The notes under the pieces: generated by a model
The model's input: the letters and a program-made list of their open reading frames with translations, nothing else
What the model was told of the DNA's origin: nothing
Database searches by the model: none
Program-made: the position numbers and the translations under genes
Assembly (NCBI RefSeq): GCF_006965485.1
Contig: NZ_CP041360.1
Location: 4,692,501 to 4,756,500 of the forward strand
Length of the DNA stretch: 64,000 nucleotides
From: Spirosoma sp. KCTC 42546
GTDB taxonomy: Bacteria > Bacteroidota > Bacteroidia > Cytophagales > Spirosomataceae
Reading direction: 5' to 3'
Shown here: in pieces, positions 9,378 to 17,678 of the stretch
Position numbering within the stretch: the stretch's first letter is position 1
Layout: every line of letters starts with the position of its first letter

Positions 9378-10172
9378 CTATACCTGGGAGAAAGCCGCGG
9401 GAATCAGGAACATTCGGGTGATATTGGACACAATTCGGGCATCGGTAAACTCGGGCACGGAGCTGATCTTTTTCCATTCCGGATCACTGCCAAAGGTTTT
9501 CCAGTTCTGGTCGTGCTCCTCCATGTTGTCGAAGGTTAACATATAGGTCAGATTGGGGCGCATGGGGCCAATCAGCGTTTCACCGAAAAATACAGGAGTC
9601 AGGCCTACCCGTTTGAAAATAGCGATTTCGCCCCCCTGATTAAACATCTCGATTTTCTTCTTTCCTGCCGTCTCGTTATGGCTTTCATAGCGACGTAACT
9701 CAAAAATGCGCGACTTTTTTTCGGGCACTTCCAACCTGGGCATTAAGGCAAAGGCTTTTAGTAAGGAACTTTCAATACGTTCGTAGGCAGGCGCGGTGGC
9801 TTCGGCTGTTAAATAATCGGTTCCGGCTTGCTGGTAAGCGGTATCGTTGGCCAGTTTATCGGGCATTGAAAAATAATCGTCCAGCGCGTTGAAGGGGATA
9901 ACGGCAACCAGTTTCGTAAATCCCTGCGGAAGATATTCGGTGAATACACCAATGTTTTTGCTACCTAACCGATTAAGCGCCGGAATGAGGGCATTCTGAA
10001 AATAGGTTTCGACCGCTTTTCGCTGTCTGGCATTTTTCAGGCTATAAATCCGCAATTCATAAAACTCCGGGCTTGCATTTTGCTGAGCATCGGAAGCAGC
10101 TATAGCCGCGCTTACTGGAGAAATAACGGCACTTGTGAGTAAGGATGCCTTTACGAACTTACGTCTTTTCAT
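9378..10172 (-). CDS. NIPSNAP family protein with signal peptide
   Basis: A 264-residue protein if translation starts at the ATG at 10172 (MKRRKFVKASLLTSAVISPVSAA), which gives a normal exported N-terminus with basic residues; a longer frame begins at 10190. It has two NIPSNAP-type ferredoxin-like halves, the first opening with FYELRIYSLKNARQRKAVE and the second with RIFELRRYESHNETAGKKK. Such proteins are common in Bacteroidota next to oxidoreductases or sugar-catabolic genes, but their biochemical role is not established. It is transcribed away from the MarR regulator gene at 10362, and a GC-rich hairpin sits between them. Confidence 0.82.
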   Translation of the reverse strand: MKRRKFVKASLLTSAVISPVSAAIAASDAQQNASPEFYELRIYSLKNARQRKAVETYFQNALIPALNRLGSKNIGVFTEYLPQGFTKLVAVIPFNALDDYFSMPDKLANDTAYQQAGTDYLTAEATAPAYERIESSLLKAFALMPRLEVPEKKSRIFELRRYESHNETAGKKKIEMFNQGGEIAIFKRVGLTPVFFGETLIGPMRPNLTYMLTFDNMEEHDQNWKTFGSDPEWKKISSVPEFTDARIVSNITRMFLIPAAFSQV

Positions 10173-10194
10173 CAGGAGTATTTTTGGCAATTGC

Positions 10195-10258
10195 AGTGCC
10201 GACCGTCCCGGTCGGGTGTCTTATAAGCGTTTCTTTCCCGACCGTCCCGGTCGGCACT
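10195..10258. repeat. GC-rich inverted repeat (GCCGACCGTCCCGGTCGG family)
   Basis: Two copies of a near-palindromic GACCGTCCCGGTC core face each other at 10195-10216 and 10237-10258. Unlike most palindromes here it lies upstream of two divergent genes, so termination is not its obvious role. Confidence 0.75.
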
Positions 10259-10322
10259 ACAATAAAAGCAGGAACACCCTCTATTCTATCTTACTTTTTT
10301 CTAACAAACCCTGAACTAGTTC

Positions 10323-10330
10323 TATATTTG
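10323..10330 (+). promoter_or_regulatory. Bacteroidota -7 box for the MarR-MFS operon
   Basis: TATATTTG matches the TAnnTTTG consensus of the major Bacteroidota sigma factor. It is 31 bases upstream of the marR-type start codon. No clear -33 TTTG is seen at the usual distance. Confidence 0.5.
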
Positions 10331-10356
10331 TAAAGTTACTTAACAAGTTTACTTTA
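10331..10356 (+). promoter_or_regulatory. Candidate MarR operator
   Basis: Two adjacent short palindromes, AAGT-T-ACTT and AAGT-TT-ACTT, lie inside a 26-bp site bounded by TAAAGT and ACTTTA. The site starts at the end of the -7 box and stops six bases before the start codon, the right place for autorepression by the encoded MarR protein. The regulator assignment is inference. Confidence 0.5.
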
Positions 10357-10361
10357 TAAAT

Positions 10362-10805
10362 ATGCCCTCGCCACCCCAACATGATCAGGAGCTATCAACC
10401 GAGCTACGAACGGTTGTGACCCGGCTTATTAAAAAGCTACGCACCCAGTCGCCGACTCATGCAAAACTTTCGCTTACCGAACGGTCTGTTATTAAGCTGC
10501 TCGATAAGCAGAAAGAAATGCTGCCCAACGAAATTGCTAAAATGGAAAAGGTGACGACACAGTCGATGTCGCAGATTCTGAATCATCTGTTGGCGCTTGG
10601 CTACATTACCCGGAACCCCTCAAAAATCGATAAGCGAAAAGTTCTAATCTCACTATCGGAAACAGGTGAGGCCATTTTACATGCTGTCAGAAATGAGGTA
10701 GATGAGTGGTTGACTAAAGCCATACAGGAAACTTGCTCTACCGAAGACAAAGCAATCCTTCGTCAGGCACTGGTCCCCTTAAGCAAGCTATTGGAAGTCG
10801 ACTGA
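10362..10805 (+). CDS. MarR family transcriptional regulator
   Basis: A 147-residue winged-helix regulator. The DNA-binding part runs from LSLTERSVIKLLDKQ to the wing RNPSKIDKRKVLISLSETG, the classic MarR wing with DxRxxxxxLTxxG pattern. MarR proteins usually repress nearby efflux genes and respond to small phenolic or hydrophobic compounds. It heads a probable operon with a small membrane protein and an MFS exporter. A palindromic operator candidate overlaps its leader, suggesting autoregulation. Confidence 0.88.
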   Translation: MPSPPQHDQELSTELRTVVTRLIKKLRTQSPTHAKLSLTERSVIKLLDKQKEMLPNEIAKMEKVTTQSMSQILNHLLALGYITRNPSKIDKRKVLISLSETGEAILHAVRNEVDEWLTKAIQETCSTEDKAILRQALVPLSKLLEVD

Positions 10806-10858
10806 ATCGCGTAAGTATCTGACGTTAAAATTCTTACACACAACTTACTCATCGAATC

Positions 10859-11167
10859 ATGAAATGGTATCAGTATGTAGCTGCATTTTTTGCCGGTGCT
10901 TTCCTGGCTAATGTAGTGCCTCATTATGTGAACGGCGTTTCTGGCGATCCGTTTCCGAGTCCGTTTGCCAATCCCCCCGGCAAGGGTCTGTCTTCGCCAA
11001 TGATCAATGTTTTGTGGGCCTGTTTCAACCTGTTTATCGGCTATATACTGCTTCGGGTAAGTAAGGCTTCTCCTCAGCACAAGCTGTTGATGTTCCTGCT
11101 GTTTTTAGGCTTTACAGCTCTCTCACTAATGGCAAGTAGTTCATTCATGGACAAGATGAAGCCCTGA
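10859..11167 (+). CDS. Small integral membrane protein, unknown function
   Basis: A 102-residue protein with three likely membrane segments: an N-terminal one (YVAAFFAGAFLANVVPHYV), a middle one (VLWACFNLFIGYILL) and a C-terminal one (LLMFLLFLGFTALSLMA). A short PFPSPFANPPGKG loop joins the first two. I recognise no catalytic residue. It is placed between marR and an MFS transporter with gaps of 53 and 41 bases, so it is probably part of the same transcript. Confidence 0.75.
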   Translation: MKWYQYVAAFFAGAFLANVVPHYVNGVSGDPFPSPFANPPGKGLSSPMINVLWACFNLFIGYILLRVSKASPQHKLLMFLLFLGFTALSLMASSSFMDKMKP

Positions 11168-11208
11168 TTTTCAGTCAATTTCAAAGAACAGTATTCAACA
11201 CTCGCGTT

Positions 11209-12474
11209 ATGACCGTAACTACATTCAATGCGTTTAAAAGTCGCAATTACAGGCTGTTCTTTGCCGGGCAATCCATTTCCCTGCTCGGCACCTGGATGCA
11301 AAAAACGGCGGTAAGCTGGGTGATCTATTCGCAGACCCATTCCAAGCTCATGCTGGGCGTTAGTGTGTTTGCCACCCTATTTCCGTCGGCTTTATTGACA
11401 CCCGTTGGCGGTGTTTTTTCAGACCGATATAATCGGTATCGGGTTCTGTTGCTCACGCAGGTTTTATCCATGGTACAGGCAATCCTGCTTACCACGGTTG
11501 TGTTCTTCAAGAACTATGCGGTTTGGGAGATCATTCTACTAAGCGTCATCTTAGGCTTGATCAATGCGTTCGATGTACCCGCCCGTCAGTCGCTGGTGTA
11601 TGAGCTGGTCGACGACAAAAAAGACTTACCCAATGCAGTGGCGTTGAATTCTTCGATGGTCAATTTATCCAAGTTGATTGGCCCAGCCATTGCCGGTATT
11701 GCCATCGAAAAATTAGGCGAAGTGGTCTGTTTCGGTTTGAATGCCATCAGCTTTATTGCGGTAATTAGCTCGCTCCTGCTCATGAAACTGCCAACCTACG
11801 TCCCCAGGCTACATACAAAGAATATTCTGGGGGAGTTGGCCGAGGGGTTCGCCTATGTAAAAGAAACATCATCCATACGGTTTATTATTATCATGCTGGC
11901 ACTGGTTAGCTTACTGGTCTTGCCCTTCACCAGCCTGATGCCTGTTTATGCAAAGGATGTGTTTCGTGGTACAGCGTCAACCTTTGGTCTGCTCGACAGT
12001 GCCATTGGACTTGGGGCATTTATCGGAGCCATTTTTCTGGCTTCCCTAAAACCCGGGGGCAACCTGAGCAAAATACTGGCCATTAATACCTTTGTTTTTG
12101 GGGCAGGGCTCATCTTATTTTCGTACACGCCCTGGTATCCACTGGCACTGTTCTTTCTCGTGATTGGCGCGTTCGGGATGATGTCGCAGATTACGATCAG
12201 CAATACCTTGCTTCAAACCCAGGCGGCTCCTGCCATGCGGGGTCGGGTCATTAGCATGTTCGTTATGGTGTATGCCAGTGCCTTACCGATTGGTAGTCTG
12301 ATTGTTGGAACCCTATCAGAACACATTGGCGTACAGGCTACTGTACTGGGAGAAGGCATTCTGGCACTTGGGATTGGTGTGCTACACCTTCGCCATCTGC
12401 ACACAAACAAACCCAGGCAAACAGTATCCACTTTGCCTGAACAACTGGCTCCCGAAGTGGCTCCACCTGTCTGA
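11209..12474 (+). CDS. MFS transporter (EntS/MFS_3 type efflux)
   Basis: A 421-residue major facilitator with about twelve membrane helices. The N-terminus FNAFKSRNYRLFFAGQSIS is typical of the MFS_3 branch that includes the enterobactin exporter EntS and many drug pumps. The conserved loop between helices 2 and 3 reads GGVFSDRYNRYRVLLLTQ, and FDVPARQSLVYELV is another branch hallmark. It follows a MarR regulator, consistent with inducible export of a toxic compound or a siderophore-like molecule. The substrate cannot be inferred. Confidence 0.88.
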   Translation: MTVTTFNAFKSRNYRLFFAGQSISLLGTWMQKTAVSWVIYSQTHSKLMLGVSVFATLFPSALLTPVGGVFSDRYNRYRVLLLTQVLSMVQAILLTTVVFFKNYAVWEIILLSVILGLINAFDVPARQSLVYELVDDKKDLPNAVALNSSMVNLSKLIGPAIAGIAIEKLGEVVCFGLNAISFIAVISSLLLMKLPTYVPRLHTKNILGELAEGFAYVKETSSIRFIIIMLALVSLLVLPFTSLMPVYAKDVFRGTASTFGLLDSAIGLGAFIGAIFLASLKPGGNLSKILAINTFVFGAGLILFSYTPWYPLALFFLVIGAFGMMSQITISNTLLQTQAAPAMRGRVISMFVMVYASALPIGSLIVGTLSEHIGVQATVLGEGILALGIGVLHLRHLHTNKPRQTVSTLPEQLAPEVAPPV

Positions 12475-12740
12475 CACAGTGGCCAGCACTCACGAAAATA
12501 GCATCGGCATTTTAGGGCACTGAACGGTATTTTCAGGCTAACTGACCGAATCTGTTTTTAGTCTTCCAGAGAAATTCCCATTTTTGGGTACTAAATCCTC
12601 TTTCAGGGTTTACTAATTTCTAAACTGTAGGCACAACTAATGCTTTAGCTGCGTTTAAACCGTCTGGAGTTCTTTTTTCCATGGCTGGTAGTAGGTTTCA
12701 AAAACCAGTCAGTAACCATTCATCATTAATTTAGCTAACT

Positions 12741-12950
12741 ATGAAAAATTACATCAAAGGAGTTCTGTCCGGCATTGCGGCAGGGTTACTAATTGGCTAC
12801 ATGACGGCCCCTAATTCCGGCAAGAAAACGCGTAAAAAAATTGTCAAAGCACTTGATAAACAGGCCAAAGAATTGACCAGCAGCCTAAGTGAGCAGTGGG
12901 ATAAGACAATTGCAAAGGCCGAGGAAGTTGTTGGCAGCGTAAAAGGATAA
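12741..12950 (+). CDS. YtxH domain-containing small protein
   Basis: A 69-residue protein with one N-terminal membrane segment (YIKGVLSGIAAGLLIGYMTAP) followed by the SGKKTRKKI motif and a charged amphipathic helix. This architecture is the YtxH family (PF12732), associated with general stress in Firmicutes and widespread in Bacteroidota. It stands alone between the MFS gene and a strong hairpin. The 266 bases upstream (12475-12740) contain no feature that I can support. Confidence 0.82.
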   Translation: MKNYIKGVLSGIAAGLLIGYMTAPNSGKKTRKKIVKALDKQAKELTSSLSEQWDKTIAKAEEVVGSVKG

Positions 12951-12974
12951 GCCCCAACTTACAAACGCCCAGTT

Positions 12975-13047
12975 TATGTAGAAATCACGATAACGATGAA
13001 GCCCTGACCTGCGATCAGGGCTTCATCGTTATCGTGATTTCTACATA
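12975..13047. terminator. Perfect 33-bp hairpin
   Basis: Arms 12975-13007 and 13015-13047 are perfect inverted copies separated by a seven-base loop (CCTGCGA). It lies 24 bases after the YtxH stop and probably terminates or protects that transcript. There is no long T-run after the stem, so it may instead be one of the intergenic palindromes seen across the window. Confidence 0.85.
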
Positions 13048-13302
13048 CAACCTCCCCTACCAATTCTCAGCTAAATCCAATTTAGCAAGATTTTTTTAGT
13101 CAGGAATTGATCAGGGAATGGGTTAAGTCCAGCCGAAAATTCGGGAGAGAAGTAAGCCCGGAAAAATGTCGCAATTCACCCCAAAAATGCCGTTTACCCC
13201 CCCTATCGAAGTGGTTGATGGGCAGTAAATTTGTCAAGTAAGTCAGCCAAACAACAACTACACATGACACAACTCAAATCTAAAAATTCAACTTCTCCAG
13301 CC
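13048..13302. other. Non-coding stretch upstream of the DoxX gene
   Basis: No credible gene is seen here. It holds one TAnnTTTG-type box at 13226-13233 and otherwise nothing recognisable. Together with the hairpin before it, it makes a 350-base gene-free interval. Confidence 0.6.
13226..13233 (+). promoter_or_regulatory. Candidate -7 box for the DoxX gene
   Basis: TAAATTTG matches TAnnTTTG and lies about 70 bases before the chosen start. No well-spaced -33 element accompanies it. Confidence 0.4.
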
Positions 13303-13716
13303 ATGAAAAAGACAAAAATCACGTATTGGGTACTAACGGGTCTGTTCGCATTTGTTATGGCGGGTTCGGCTATTCCCAATATTATGGTCAACCCAATGTC
13401 GGTGCAAGGTTTTACTGAGATGGGGTACCCTACGTACATCATTCCATTTCTGGGCTGGGCCAAGCTATTGGGTGCAATTGCCATTCTGGTTCCGGGTTTT
13501 CCTCGCCTTAAAGAGTGGGCCTATGCCGGGCTTATATTCGATCTGCTGGGTGCTACGTATTCCGTCGCAAATAGTGGTAAAGCTGTCAGCCAGTGGGCGC
13601 CTATCTTTATTTTTGTGGCGCTGGGCTTTAGCTCGTATATTTTCTATCATAAGAAATTGAAAGCAACAGCTACAGCCTCATCAGAAACTGCTCCGATACA
13701 AGAAGTGCTCTCCTAG
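13303..13716 (+). CDS. DoxX family membrane protein
   Basis: A 137-residue protein with four predicted membrane helices. I start it at the ATG at 13303 (MKKTKITYWVLTGLF) because the first helix follows directly; in-frame ATGs at 13231 and 13264 would add an unlikely hydrophilic leader. The first helix with AGSAIPNIM, and the GWAKLLGAIAILVPGFPRLKEW region match DoxX-like small quinone- or redox-associated proteins of Bacteroidota. The function of this subfamily is unclear. It precedes an AraC regulator and an SDR, with a palindrome after its stop. Confidence 0.85.
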   Translation: MKKTKITYWVLTGLFAFVMAGSAIPNIMVNPMSVQGFTEMGYPTYIIPFLGWAKLLGAIAILVPGFPRLKEWAYAGLIFDLLGATYSVANSGKAVSQWAPIFIFVALGFSSYIFYHKKLKATATASSETAPIQEVLS

Positions 13717-13731
13717 TTTTGTGTTAAAATA

Positions 13732-13817
13732 TAGTAACCACAGAGGCACAGAGAACACAGAGAAATAAGTCATACTATAGTTATTTCTCTGTGTTCTCTG
13801 TGCCTCTGTGGTTACTA
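13732..13817. repeat. Perfect inverted repeat, CACAGAGGCACAGAG family, copy 2
   Basis: Arms 13732-13768 and 13781-13817 are perfect 37-bp inverted copies with a 12-nt loop. This is the best-preserved member of the family in the window. It is between the DoxX stop and the AraC gene. Confidence 0.93.
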
Positions 13818-13875
13818 ATACCTTTCGTCTGTAAGACAGATTATAGTTCTGCGCCAAACAATGATTTGAATTCCG

Positions 13876-13883
13876 TAATTTTG
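13876..13883 (+). promoter_or_regulatory. Candidate -7 box for the AraC gene
   Basis: TAATTTTG matches TAnnTTTG and ends only four bases before the ATG at 13888. If used, the mRNA would have almost no leader. Confidence 0.45.
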
Positions 13884-13887
13884 CCAC

Positions 13888-14790
13888 ATGAAAAAGACGG
13901 AATCTCTCGAAGAGTTTTATAAGAAGAAGTTCAACTGGCTGCCCGATAACCTGCAACGGGGTATTGGCCACTTTAATGTATTTCGACTCGAGGATTGCCT
14001 GGGTTTAGGCGTTCCCGGCGTGCAATACAGCCGTCGGGACTTTTATAAGATCAGCCTGATCCGGGGAGAAAACGTATACCACTATGCCGATAAAAGTATT
14101 CAGATCAACGGCACGACTCTCATGTTTTTCAACCCACAGGTACCCTATACCTGGGAGTCATTATCTGACGATAAAACCGGCTTCTTCTGCATTTTTACCG
14201 AAGCGTTCTTCACCGAAAAAATCAGGGGGAGCCTGAGTGAGTTGCCAATGTTCATGGCAGGGAGCAAACCAGCCTATATTCTAAATGCTACTCAGGATGA
14301 ACACGTTAGCACGTTATTTCTGAAAATGATCGACGAAATTGGCTCTGATTATCAATATAAGTATGACTTGCTTCGCAATTATGTAACGGAATTGATTCAT
14401 TACGCACTGAAGATGCAACCTTCGGAAACACTGCACCAGCATCTGGACGCCAAATCACGGATCACAGCCGTTTTTACCGAGTTACTGGAACGTCAGTTCC
14501 CAATCGAATCGCCTGCACAACGGTTTAAGATGCGTTCAGCCAGTGATTTTGCCAATCAGTTATCCATCCACGTCAACCACCTGAACCGATCTATTCGGGA
14601 AACGACCGGCAAAACGACCACGGATTACATTGCCGAACGACTGGCCAGCGAAGCGAAAGCGTTATTGAAACATACTGACTGGACTATAGCCGAAATCAGC
14701 TACAGTCTTGGTTTTGACGAGCCAGCTCATTTCAATCACTTTTTCAAGAAACAGATCCACCTGACACCCTCCGCTTATCGAAATGTTTGA
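13888..14790 (+). CDS. AraC family transcriptional regulator
   Basis: A 300-residue protein with an N-terminal cupin-like sensor region (about residues 1-150) and a C-terminal double HTH (about 200-300). The HTH is clear from FANQLSIHVNHLNRSIRET and from the closing IAEISYSLGFDEPAHFNHFF, the standard AraC signature. It is followed in the same direction by an SDR oxidoreductase with its own promoter box, and the pair probably forms a regulator-target unit, as is common for aldehyde or quinone response genes in Cytophagales. The ligand is unknown. Confidence 0.9.
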   Translation: MKKTESLEEFYKKKFNWLPDNLQRGIGHFNVFRLEDCLGLGVPGVQYSRRDFYKISLIRGENVYHYADKSIQINGTTLMFFNPQVPYTWESLSDDKTGFFCIFTEAFFTEKIRGSLSELPMFMAGSKPAYILNATQDEHVSTLFLKMIDEIGSDYQYKYDLLRNYVTELIHYALKMQPSETLHQHLDAKSRITAVFTELLERQFPIESPAQRFKMRSASDFANQLSIHVNHLNRSIRETTGKTTTDYIAERLASEAKALLKHTDWTIAEISYSLGFDEPAHFNHFFKKQIHLTPSAYRNV

Positions 14791-14842
14791 ATTTGGCAAG
14801 TATTGGTTTGGATGCCGCAATGTACTGTCCTGGTAAGCCCAC

Positions 14843-14850
14843 TACTTTTG
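14843..14850 (+). promoter_or_regulatory. Candidate -7 box for the SDR gene
   Basis: TACTTTTG matches TAnnTTTG and is 22 bases before the start codon at 14873. Its presence suggests that the SDR gene is transcribed separately from the AraC gene. Confidence 0.5.
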
Positions 14851-14872
14851 TTCCCGTTAAACGAGCAAAATT

Positions 14873-15733
14873 ATGGATACCAAAAACGTATGGTTTATAA
14901 CAGGAGCGTCAAAAGGATTAGGGCTTTCACTGGTCAAACAACTACTACAACAGGGTTACAACGTTGCGGCAACCTCCCGAAACATCGAAGATCTGAGTCG
15001 GGCTGTCGGTCAGGCAGACAACCACTTCCTGCCACTATCGGTTGATCTGAAAACTGAAGCAAGTGTTGAAGCAGCCATAAACGCTACTATTGCACAGTTC
15101 GGGCGTATTGATGTGGTGGTGAATAATGCGGGCTATGGCTTACTAGGCAGTATTGAAGAGTTAACCGATCAGGAAGCCCGCGAAAATTTCGATGTCAATG
15201 TATTTGGCTCCCTGAACGTGGTCCGTTCTGCGATGCCCCATCTGAGAGAACAACAGTCGGGACATATCATTAATATATCGTCCATCGGCGGCTTCACAGG
15301 TAACTTTCCGGGATTTGGGATCTACTGTGCAACCAAGTTTGCCGTAGAAGGCTTTTCGGAATCGCTGGCGGCCGAAGCCAAAGCGTTTGGCATCAATGTG
15401 ACAATTGTTTCACCCGGTTATTTCCGAACGGACTTTTTGGCCGCCAGTTCCCTCGGCGTTCCCAGTCGCCAGATTGACGCATACGAAGCGGTACGGGCAA
15501 GCCAGCAGGCGCACCAAACTCAGATCAACGGCAACCAACCCGGCGATCCTGAAAAGGCAGTTGCAGCGCTGATCCGGATTGCATCAGAACAAAACCCTCC
15601 GCTGCACTTATTCCTTGGCCAGGATGCGTATGACATGGCGTACACGAAAATAAATGCCGTTAAGAATGAGCTGGAAAATTGGAAAGCTATGACCGTTTCG
15701 ACTGGTTTTGACGCAGAAAGTGTCATCGCTTAA
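14873..15733 (+). CDS. SDR family oxidoreductase
   Basis: A 286-residue classical short-chain dehydrogenase/reductase. The cofactor loop TGASKGLGLSL is at residues 10-20, NNAGYG is near 85, the catalytic Ser is in INISSIGG and the Tyr-Lys pair in YCATKFAVEG. An Arg-rich TSRN motif after strand 2 suggests NADP preference. The C-terminal region with HLFLGQDAYDMA is typical of the Bacteroidota group annotated as oxidoreductases of unknown substrate. It is located next to an AraC regulator that probably controls it. Confidence 0.9.
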   Translation: MDTKNVWFITGASKGLGLSLVKQLLQQGYNVAATSRNIEDLSRAVGQADNHFLPLSVDLKTEASVEAAINATIAQFGRIDVVVNNAGYGLLGSIEELTDQEARENFDVNVFGSLNVVRSAMPHLREQQSGHIINISSIGGFTGNFPGFGIYCATKFAVEGFSESLAAEAKAFGINVTIVSPGYFRTDFLAASSLGVPSRQIDAYEAVRASQQAHQTQINGNQPGDPEKAVAALIRIASEQNPPLHLFLGQDAYDMAYTKINAVKNELENWKAMTVSTGFDAESVIA

Positions 15734-15797
15734 ACGCTGATGGCAACTTTCAGCATGGTAATTTGTCTCACCCTGGCATGATCCTGTTTAGAGACGA

Positions 15798-15878
15798 ATA
15801 AAGTTTAACCACAGAGGCACAGAGTACACAGAGTTTAAAAGGATAAATTATCTCTGTGTCTCTGTGGTTAAACTTTAT
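15798..15878. repeat. Inverted repeat, CACAGAGGCACAGAG family, copy 3
   Basis: Arms 15798-15824 and 15852-15878 pair over 27 bp with one mismatch. The right arm ends eight bases from the SusD stop codon on the minus strand. The repeat lies between the convergent SDR and susD genes and could terminate both. Confidence 0.88.
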
Positions 15879-15886
15879 CCAATTTC

Positions 15887-17662
15887 TTATTTCAATGGGT
15901 CAAAGGCACCACCCCAGGTATTGTTCTGTATTAGTTTGGGGTTGTTGTCAATTGCCGTTTGCGGAATAGCAAAGAAATAATACTCTGGTTTCCAGGCAAT
16001 ATCATACTTCGTATCCAATTGCTTGAAGGCAAGGGTGAAGTAGTCCGTATACGCCTTATCCAGACTAACATTGTCGCGGGTGGTGGCAAAATCGGCGGGA
16101 ACACCCGTCGTTTTCAGATTGATCGTTACACCGGTTCTGCGTTTACCATTCAATGTTTTTTCGATCAGTTTCCAACGACGCAGATCCCAGAACCGTTTAC
16201 CTTCAAAGGCGAATTCCAGTTGACGTTCGTACAGAATCGCATCAAATAGTTCAGCCCGGCTCATGTTGGCCTGTAGTCCGTAGAGTCCATCTGTACCAGC
16301 TTCAATACCTGCCCGTTTACGAATGGCTTTCAGTTGCGTGTAGGCTTCGTCCAGTTGGTTAATACCAACGGCACTTTCAGCCAGATTCAGCAGTACTTCG
16401 GCAAACCGAATTTCAATCCAATCGGTACCCGAATACTGGACATCCCCTGCCGAAACAGATGGATTTATCGCTTTGCGCGTATAAAAGCCCGTGTTGCTCG
16501 CTTTCGATTCAACGGTTTTTCCGCCTACGAAATACGTCCATACTTTATTGGCAGTGTTTCCATTGAGCGGCCAGGTTGCGCCATTATAAGCAATAGTTTT
16601 GTCGAAACGAGGATCACGGTTTTTATAGAACAACTGATCGGTATAGGTGTATTTGGTCGACTCACCTACTTTTTTTCCGTCCAGCATCGGGAAGGCTTTC
16701 ACCATTTCCCACGATGGCTGATTTGAACCACCGGCTGTTCCGGCATACGACGGGCGGGTGCTATTGTCATAGCCGTTGTTTTTCCTCAACTGATCGCCTG
16801 TTGCCGTGTTATACCCGGTGATGAAAACCGCTTCGGGGTTATTGACTTCCTGGAACCATAGTTGATCGAACGACGCGTGCAGTCCAAATCCATTGGCCGT
16901 CAATACATCATAAGCCTGTTTATTGGCGTTATAAGATGCCTGCCATTTTGCCTGATCGTCGGATGGATTAAACTGAGGACTTGCCGCATACAACAGGACT
17001 CGTCCCTTCAACGCAGCCGCAGTCCCTTTCGTAATCCGTCCCCAATCACTGGAAGCAGCCCAACGGCCTGGTACCGATGCAATCGTTGAATCAAGATCAC
17101 TGACAATCTGGGCAAAACATTCGGCGGTCGTATTTCGTGGCAGAAAGTCAAGTTGTTTGGCTTCGACACCAACAGCTGCCAGGGGCGACAAAACCAGCGG
17201 TACCCCTCCGTATAAACGTACCAGATCGAAATACCGCCAGGCCCGGAAAAACTGCGCCTGAGCCCGAAGTTTGTTCTTGGTAAACTGAGGTAAGGTTCCA
17301 GCGTTTACATCGCTCAAAAACGTGTTGATGACCCGAATCTTGCCATAGTTGTTGGTTGCATCGAGTTTAGTACCGAAATCACCAATTTCATTGATCAGCA
17401 AGGAGCCCTGTAACAACTTACTATCGGCATACGACTCATCAGACAGGCCGCTTAAACCCGTTGGTTCCGGTCCTAACGAGCCAATGGGAACTGGCAGGTT
17501 CTGATCGTAAATGTAATCGAGGTTCATCTGGGTCAGCGTCGAATCTTTAAAGATCAGCGCCCCGCTGGTTGAACTCAGATCGGTTTTATCGAGCACCTCC
17601 ATGCAGCCCGTCAGGGCAAGCGATGAGCAGAAGGCGACAAGGAATTTATAGGAGAGTTTCAT
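15887..17662 (-). CDS. SusD/RagB family glycan-binding lipoprotein
   Basis: A 591-residue outer-membrane lipoprotein that partners the SusC porin to capture oligosaccharides. I start it at the ATG at 17662 because a proper signal with lipobox LTGC follows (MKLSYKFLVAFCSSLALTGC). TPR-like helices come next (RAQAQFFRAWRYFDLVRLYG), and the C-terminal RagB/SusD signature is ERQLEFAFEGKRFWDLRRW. Its start is 16 bases after the SusC stop, so the two genes are co-transcribed. The binding residues do not reveal the substrate; the surrounding enzymes suggest an acidic plant glycan. Confidence 0.95.
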   Translation of the reverse strand: MKLSYKFLVAFCSSLALTGCMEVLDKTDLSSTSGALIFKDSTLTQMNLDYIYDQNLPVPIGSLGPEPTGLSGLSDESYADSKLLQGSLLINEIGDFGTKLDATNNYGKIRVINTFLSDVNAGTLPQFTKNKLRAQAQFFRAWRYFDLVRLYGGVPLVLSPLAAVGVEAKQLDFLPRNTTAECFAQIVSDLDSTIASVPGRWAASSDWGRITKGTAAALKGRVLLYAASPQFNPSDDQAKWQASYNANKQAYDVLTANGFGLHASFDQLWFQEVNNPEAVFITGYNTATGDQLRKNNGYDNSTRPSYAGTAGGSNQPSWEMVKAFPMLDGKKVGESTKYTYTDQLFYKNRDPRFDKTIAYNGATWPLNGNTANKVWTYFVGGKTVESKASNTGFYTRKAINPSVSAGDVQYSGTDWIEIRFAEVLLNLAESAVGINQLDEAYTQLKAIRKRAGIEAGTDGLYGLQANMSRAELFDAILYERQLEFAFEGKRFWDLRRWKLIEKTLNGKRRTGVTINLKTTGVPADFATTRDNVSLDKAYTDYFTLAFKQLDTKYDIAWKPEYYFFAIPQTAIDNNPKLIQNNTWGGAFDPLK

Positions 17663-17678
17663 AGTATCTGAGGGAATT

